NCBI GenBank assembly: GCA_963920635.1
Contig: OY987298.1
Span: forward strand, 119,030,035 to 119,094,034
Direction of reading: 5' to 3'
Source: Pseudeuparius sepicola
Lineage: Eukaryota; Arthropoda; Insecta; Coleoptera; Anthribidae
DNA length: 64,000 nucleotides
Below are positions 58,067-64,000 of this stretch, in pieces. The position numbers and the translations under genes were made by a program. The notes under the pieces were generated by a model. That model saw only the letters and a list, made by a program, of their open reading frames with translations. It was not told where the DNA came from and did no database searches. Numbering within the stretch: the stretch's first letter is position 1; each line of letters begins with the position of its first letter.

Positions 58067-58860
58067 AGGGTAATTCAGTTTTAAATGCCAAAAGCCTAGG
58101 ATCAGTGTTAGTTAAGATATTTAAGTCATATTTGGCACACGGTATAATGGCCTAGATTGGTATAAAATCTGTCAATAGTACCTTAAACATCCAGTGGAGG
58201 AGAATTGGGTAATCAGTACATTTATTATTAGAAAAAAAAAATGAATCATCTTATACAGAGTGTTTATATACTTTTATCCTGTACACTATAGGGATCTTTG
58301 AAACCGATACTACCTCTAACTTTAAATCTATTACCTATTCCTAGAAAATTTTTTATGCAATCAGTGGAAAGGGCATGTCCAAAAACATAAGAACATATTT
58401 TTGAAATCGGCAGTTTTAATTTTTTTTCAGGCTATTTCAGAAACGGAGTGAGCTATCTCAAATCTATTTTCAGATCCTTGAAGCCCATATAAAGGCGCAA
58501 CTTTTTCCTAATTTAACCTACCCTGTACCTGTAACGGTTTCAATGTTCCTTATAGTGTACAAGATACCTAAAAGTATAGGTAAACACCCTGGAAGTAATA
58601 AAAATTATTGGGTTTTCTATCTAATTGTAAACAAAAATGCCCTCTCCGTATTTTTACGTACCTATGTGTTCAAGATGTTTCTGAAAAATCACAAATCAAA
58701 GTATTTACCCTATAATAGTGAGATTGAAAATAAAAAGTGTCTTCTACGTTTAAACAAAGCAACTTTTTTCAGTAGGCTCGCCCATTCAAGACTATAGTTT
58801 TGAAAACACAGAGTCTCAAACATTCAGGGAAATCACCATTTAAGTTGCGCTCTGTACATA
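58067..58860. mobile_element. Decayed relative of the 45.9-kb foldback
   Basis: TA-CAGGGTAATTCAGTTTTAAA start; TATTTAAGTCATATTTGGCACAC and CCAGTGGAGGAGAATTGGGTAAT match words of the 45.87-46.84 kb element in order. The right half (AAAAATGCCCTCTCCGTATTTT) also corresponds. The right end is not clear. Confidence 0.55.
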
Positions 58861-58944
58861 GAAAGGTACATGATCTTAAAAAATGCAAATATAATGTATT
58901 AAGACATCTCGATAAAATTTCAAGACTTCGCATAAGTTTGAATT

Positions 58945-58968
58945 AATAATAATAATAATAATAATAAT
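58945..58968. repeat. (TAA)n target microsatellite, left part
   Basis: Eight to nine TAA units directly abut the LINE; the companion ATAATAATAA is at 61730-61739. Confidence 0.9.
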
Positions 58969-61611
58969 GCAGGCAATAATGAGCCGCACCCAAATGCATC
59001 TCGGCATGACCCCGCGAACATCACTGCTCAACAATGTCTTGACACATTAAAACAAAAACTTTCTGTTTTCGCAGGGCGTCTGAGGAGATACAAGGCTAGT
59101 AACAACAGGAAACGAGACAACAAACTCTTTGAACGATCAGAAAAGGGTTTCTACCGTGCTTTTAATTCTAGCGCCGATGCCACAAATGCGAGTTACCCTA
59201 GCAGAGAACAGGTCGACGGTTTCTGGAGAAATCAACTTGCCACACCAGGTCCATACAATGTCAGTGCAAGCTGGATCAGCGAAGAACGCGAGATGGGCCG
59301 CAACTATAGCCAGATGCAACACGAGCAATTCACAACCGCTGAGGTCTCCGATGTCATCAAGAATTCCCACAACTGGAAGGCACCAGGTCCAGATCATCTC
59401 CAAAATTATTGGATTAAGAAGTTGTGGTGCACGCATGAACAGATAACTACCTTAATTAATGAAGTCTTGCTCGATCCTCTGAAAATGCCATTGTTTCTTA
59501 CACAGGGTGCAACCTACCTGTTACCAAAAGACCAGCGGAATACGGATAACCCTGCCAAGTACCGCCCAATAACCTGCTTGCCTACGCTGTACAAGATAAT
59601 CACATCTTGCCTTACGCAGCGAATATATGCTCACTGCGAGCGGAACAACATCATTGCAATGCAGCAGAAGGGCTGCTCGAAGGGCGCAATGGGATGCAAA
59701 GAGCAACTCATCATAGACTCTGTCATCTGCAACCAGGCTCATTCCAAGCAACGAAACCTCCACATGGCTTATGTGGACTACAAAAAAGCATTTGATTCCG
59801 TACCTCACGACTGGCTCACAGGTATCTTAAAGCTGTATAAAATAGATCATCCTACAGTTTCCTTTTTAGAACACGTTATGACAACCTGGCGCACTAAGAT
59901 ACAACTCAGAACCGCAGACAGTAACATCGAGACCGACACAATCAACATCCGAAGAGGGATTTTCCAAGGAGATTCACTCAGTCCACTGTGGTTCTGCATG
60001 GCGATGAACCCTCTATCACATCGGTTGAACTCTACAAAATACGGCTTCGCTATCAAAAGCAACAACGCAGAAGCGATCAAGTTGAATCACCTATTATATA
60101 TGGATGATTTAAAACTGATCGCCGCAACCAAAAACCAACTAACGCAAATGCTTAAAATTGTAGAGGAGTTCTCCAGGGACATCGGAATGCTGTTTGGACT
60201 GGACAAGTGCCGCACCCTTAATATCATCCGGGGAAAGCTCGAACAAAGCGCACACGAGATGCAGGACGGCCAGGAGATCGAAGCAATGAGCAAGGGAGAT
60301 ACATACAAGTATCTCGGGATGAAACAAGCTCAAAGAATAGACCATCGAACAATGAAGACTGATTTAACGAATGAATTCATCAAGAGAGTAAGACAAGTAG
60401 TGCGAACTGATCTTAACAGCAGGAATTTGTTTAAGGCCCTGAATACGTATGCGTGCTCTGTACTCAGCTATTCGTTCGGAATAGTGAATTGGACCAACAC
60501 TGACATCAACAACCTGCAACGAAAAGTTAGGACACTACTGACAAAAGCTCATAAACATCATCCCCGTAGCGCCGTAGAAAGAACAACTCTGCCACGTCAA
60601 CTAGGAGGAAGAGGATTGGCAGATCTCAGCAAGCAATTGGACCAATAAATATTAAATCTGCGTAATTATTTCTACAGGCAGGCCAACAGCTCCACACTAC
60701 ATAGGGCTATATGCGGAGCAGACGTCTCAACACCGCTACGTCTGACGGAACACGAGCGTCAAAATCACCACCGAACCGACAACGATAAACTACAGAGGTG
60801 GTTGGGGAAGCCGCTGCACGGGAGGCATCCTAATGAGGTTAACCAGGAACATGTCGACAAGTTAGCGTCGAACTATTGGCTGACCTCGGGACGAATGTTC
60901 CCCGAGACTGAAGGCTTCCTACTGGCCATACAAGATCAGGTTATACCAACTCGCAACTACCTAAAATTCATTGTAGGAGATGCATCGGTAGTGGATGACA
61001 GATGCAGATACGGGTGCCCAACTTCAGAAACAATCCAGCACATAACAGGAGGATGTCAGATGTTCGCATCAACGGAATATAAGGAACGACACGATTCGGT
61101 TGCCAAGATCTTGCACCAGGAACTGGCGGAAAAGCTGCTGCTTGTGCAGGCAGAGAGGGTCCCATATTACAACTACACACCTGAGCCTGTTCTTGAGAAC
61201 AGAAACTACAAGATGTACTGGGATCGTACAGTTCTGACAGATCAACGAGTTGCCCATAACAGACCGGACCTTATAATAGTTGATAAAATTTCTAGGCAGA
61301 CAACTCTGATTGATGTGGCCATCCCGAACAACAACAACCTGCGTGTGAAGCAAGTCGAGAAGATCGCGAAGTACAGAGATTTAGAAGAACGAATTAGAAG
61401 GCAATGGGAAATGGAGAACATCCAGACGATTCCAATCATCATGTCAACAACTGGTGTTATACCAAAAAGTTTGCTGAGAAACATCAAGGAGCTGGGTCTA
61501 ACTGATAGTCTTTACAGGTCCATGCAGAAAGCGGTACTACTTGCGACAGCCCGAACCGTCAGGAAATTCATGGGGAGTGCAGGAACGTCCAACAACATCA
61601 ATGTCACCTAA
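58969..61611 (+). pseudogene. R4/Dong-like non-LTR retrotransposon ORF, one nonsense codon
   Basis: One frame of 880 codons, open from 58969 to TAA 61609-61611 except for a single in-frame TAA at 60646-60648. Order: N-terminal segment with EQVDGFWRNQLATPGPYN; RT fingers (WKAPGPD, YRPITCLP); catalytic Asp in YVDYKKAFDSVPHDWL (59770-59817); GIFQGDSLSPLWFC; catalytic YMDD at 60097-60108; then a Cys/His zinc knuckle (C-RYGC...H...C, about 61003-61060) and a restriction-like endonuclease with RPDLIIVD and TLIDVAIP (61261-61320). An RLE after the RT, GIFQGDSLSPLWFC and insertion in TAA repeats fit the R4/Dong clade. The 5' part is missing. The frame is otherwise intact, so it is young. Confidence 0.85.
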
Positions 61612-61739
61612 GGCCCGATAACATGGCAAGGGTCTCGTCCGAGCCAGATCCTTTTGGTATCCGGGATACCCGGGATCTGAGTGAATGTTCCCCGTAGAGG
61701 GAGTGCGAATGCCTTTTGGCTAAGTCGAGATAATAATAA
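61612..61739 (+). mobile_element. 3' UTR and right TAA junction of the R4/Dong-like LINE
   Basis: A GC-balanced trailer (TATCCGGGATACCCGGGATC can form a hairpin) ends GGCTAAGTCGAG and then ATAATAATAA. Confidence 0.75.
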
Positions 61740-61828
61740 AGCCATATATTTCCAACAGGTTTAAATTTAAATTACAAGTGATATCAATATTAATATATAG
61801 TAAGATATATAGTATGACTAAATACATA
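61729..61828 (-). mobile_element. 3' UTR and (TTA)n tail of the antisense LINE
   Basis: Minus-strand sense: after the stop near 61829, AT-rich trailer ends GGAAATATATGGC then TTTATTATTAT, which is where the R4/Dong-like element begins. Confidence 0.6.
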
Positions 61829-62265
61829 TTAACAAACTTCTAATTGCAACTCACTGGATGTCTGTTCTGTTAAGAATTTTTTTTCAGCTATGGCTCGAAT
61901 GGAAGTACAATGTACATCACAATGGGAAGAGATCATATTAAAATTCTGACACATATAGCTTATTGGAGACTGGGAGGAAACATTTGTGCGTGCTGTATTT
62001 ATATAAAATGTAGGTTTAGCTCTAGCCTCCAAGCGGGGAACATTAAAATTAACTTGACTAAGAAGTTCAGGGCAGTTTATTCTATTGTTTAAGAGGTTAT
62101 ATAAGAAAACCACCGACTGAAAGTCTCTTCTACTACTAAGAGATGATTCCTGGTATCTTTGCAGGAGATAATCAAGATATTTTAAAAACCTTCTTTGGAT
62201 ACTTTCCAACCTCTTAATATGGTTATGATAGATAGGGTGCCAAAAGTCTATTTGTTTAGGGTCAT
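61829..62265 (-). pseudogene. Antisense LINE reverse transcriptase, C-terminal remnant
   Basis: Minus strand: DFWHPIYHNHIKRLESIQRR, FLKYLDYLL, LSSRRDFQSVVFLYNLLNNR, INCPELLSQVNFNVPRLEAR, then a TN...SPISYMCQNFN end. This is the standard C-terminal region of Jockey/CR1-like LINE ORF2 proteins. All catalytic domains are absent (5' truncation). The real frame begins beyond the TTG at 62209, reading through to about 62260. Confidence 0.78.
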
Positions 62266-63485
62266 ATCATATGACCGAAAACAAATAATATGACTCGTAT
62301 GTATTCATGAATCATAAGTGTACTCGTCAGCGTAGAATAGGAAATACGGCATCCGCATTTTCTGAAAACGGTTCAGAATTATTTACCTTAAAGTTTAAGC
62401 TATCACTCTTGTTTATGCACTGATAGAAATACAATTCTTCACAGAAAAATATTTGTTGTTTCATCACGAACTATTTGCCAGAAATAATATTTATTTCCGT
62501 AAAAACTATGTTATTTAAATGAAGATTTGTTTTTTTTTTTTCAATTAAAAAATAAGTGCTTTTTGGGAAAGGTATTTGAGTTTTTTGACACATTAGTGTT
62601 TAGTGGAAGCATATATTATTTTCCTGAAATAAGGTATTACTTAATAAATTAAATAATAAATGTATTATTTGAGTTAAATAATACTGCGTACCATTTTATA
62701 GCTGTCTCACTCCAGATAATGAAAGATAGAAAGAAAGAGACAATATGGGAAGGCAGAGGGCGCACTCTAGTGTCGGCGTTCAGCGCTATTCCGTGTAAGT
62801 ACGCGCCTGCAGTCTTCCTAGAGGTTTTGCGCGCGCAGTTTTATTATCATTTATAGCCGCCGAGTAGCCAAGTGTAGTGTGGTGTACTGTGTATTGTGTG
62901 TTTTCGACTACTTTTGTAAGTATACGCTTAAAAAATAATAGAAACAAATCTCAAAGAACTACTTGAAATATATCATATAGGCCACCTGTATGATGATGAG
63001 GTGCTCTCCTTACTATGTTTTGTATAGTTTCTTTATACCAAATATTGTTTTTTAACTGCATTTAAATAAATATTTTTATAGCATTACAAATTATCGTGTT
63101 TTTCTAATCCAATTTCTATCTTTATGAACTGAGTAAACTTATTGTTTTTTTTATTTCTATCGACAAAAACTAAAGTTTGTGAATAATGATAATGATAATA
63201 CCCTGAATGGGTAATTCAACCCACCACAGTTGTTTCTTTCTTAATTTTTTAAATATAATAATTGGTTTTTAACGTTGTAGATTTATTCCTTCGAAAAATA
63301 TTGTTTATTCAAATCAAATCATTAGTATCTCCATAGGAACAAAAATTAATTTCTTCCAAATAATATTTTATTTGTCTCAAATTAAATGTTGCTTTTAAAT
63401 TGAAACAAACCAAATGTTTCATTGAAATTTAGTCTAGGGTTCGCCATATACAAGAATCAAATTTGTTTGAGTTAAATATAGTATA
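62266..63485. other. Unassigned, AT-rich
   Basis: 62750-62900 is CG-richer (GTGTAAGTACGCGCCTGCAG, TTTTGCGCGCGCAG, TGTAGTGTGGTGTACTGTG) and could be a promoter or element leader. No coding region. Confidence 0.3.
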
Positions 63486-63612
63486 TCTCCTAACAAGTGC
63501 GGAAAGTGCCACTTTTCCGCACGCGATTGCAGTTGGCTGAAAGACGCGTAGCGGAGTTCAGCCAAGAAATAGAGTGTTAGAAAGACACTTTCCGCAAGAG
63601 TTAGGAACACTA
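63486..63612. mobile_element. Small hairpin MITE
   Basis: TCCTAACAAGTGCGGAAAGTG pairs with CACTTTCCGCAAGAGTTAGGA. An inner hairpin TTGGCTGAA..TTCAGCCAA lies between. A second GTGCGGAAAAGT follows at 63629. Confidence 0.65.
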
Positions 63613-64000
63613 TTTTTTCTACAAACGTGCGGAAAAGTATACACTATCTGACACTGACATAACTATGGAAATAACAGAAATAGAGTAGATACAGGGGACA
63701 GATTTTGCAAAAAATAAAGTTGTCCAGCTATTTTTTGGTAGATTAAGACTGGATCACTTTAATTTTTGGCGCCATATGTTGCTTGTTTTCAATACTGCTC
63801 TCGTATCTTTATGACTGGCACACATTGGTTAACTAGAGAATTCATAAACATTTAACCTAGGGAATTCATATTTTTCTACGAGTTCAAGCTAAAGTCGACC
63901 CCAATCCTAGAAATCACAGAAGCCTCACAGAAGTGTGGTCCTTTGTAACAGTTTAGAGCGGCCCGAGAGAAAGCCGGCTTCAAAAATCGCGCTTCTTTCC
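63613..64000. other. Unassigned end of window
   Basis: No element or coding signature is recognisable. Confidence 0.3.

Noticed and set aside
59137..60345. Several minus-strand frames within the LINE
   Set aside because: Shadows of the RT frame on the other strand.

Overview
The window looks like non-genic DNA from an insect nuclear genome. It is AT-rich, full of nested transposable elements, and has no bacterial-style operons. The insect reading rests on an errantivirus-like env fragment, an R4/Dong-like LINE, a DUF4817-type mariner transposase, a THAP (P-like) fragment, many TACAGGGTG-ended foldback MITEs and frequent GTAGGTACC-like words. A beetle is plausible but I cannot fix the order. 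I see no intact host protein-coding gene. Everything was read by eye; no alignment or database search was run.

Layout. 0-1.4 kb: 3' end of an errantivirus-type env and the start of its LTR. 2-6.3 kb: composite element with inverted arms that encloses a mariner foldback and a LINE tail. 6.8-7.2 kb: CpG-rich island. 7.5-8.4 kb: mariner-like MITE, solo LTR and Tc1-like MITE end to end. 9.8-10.4 kb: hAT derivative keeping a transposase C-terminus. 11.8-21.4 kb: assorted foldbacks and MITEs. 22.6-23.7 kb: second hAT. 24.3-29.2 kb: third hAT-like element (4.9 kb) carrying a mariner transposase pseudogene and a 355-bp MITE. 30.8-32.5 kb: mosaic foldback. 33.0-33.8 kb: P-like element with a THAP exon. 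33.8-34.7 kb: mariner derivative. 35.8-36.3 kb: about 95 copies of AATAT. 40.8-42.6, 45.9-46.8, 49.4-50.7 and 50.7-51.6 kb: long-armed foldbacks. 44.4 and 51.7 kb: copies of a SINE. 52.9 kb: tRNA-like gene inside a palindrome. 54.8-55.3 kb: 117-bp satellite. 59.0-61.7 kb: R4/Dong-like LINE with one internal stop, set in a TAA microsatellite that seems to be the tail of an opposite-strand LINE at 61.7-62.3 kb.

How it fits together. This is a genome-history record rather than a pathway. Elements use target-site duplications of 8 bp (hAT, P), TA (Tc1/mariner), 4 bp (LTR) or TAA repeats (LINE, SINE) and land in one another, so relative ages can be read. A few CpG-rich low-copy islands (about 6.9, 22.3, 32.7, 36.7 and 47.2 kb) are the likeliest host sequence and could be regulatory elements or promoters; this is inference only.
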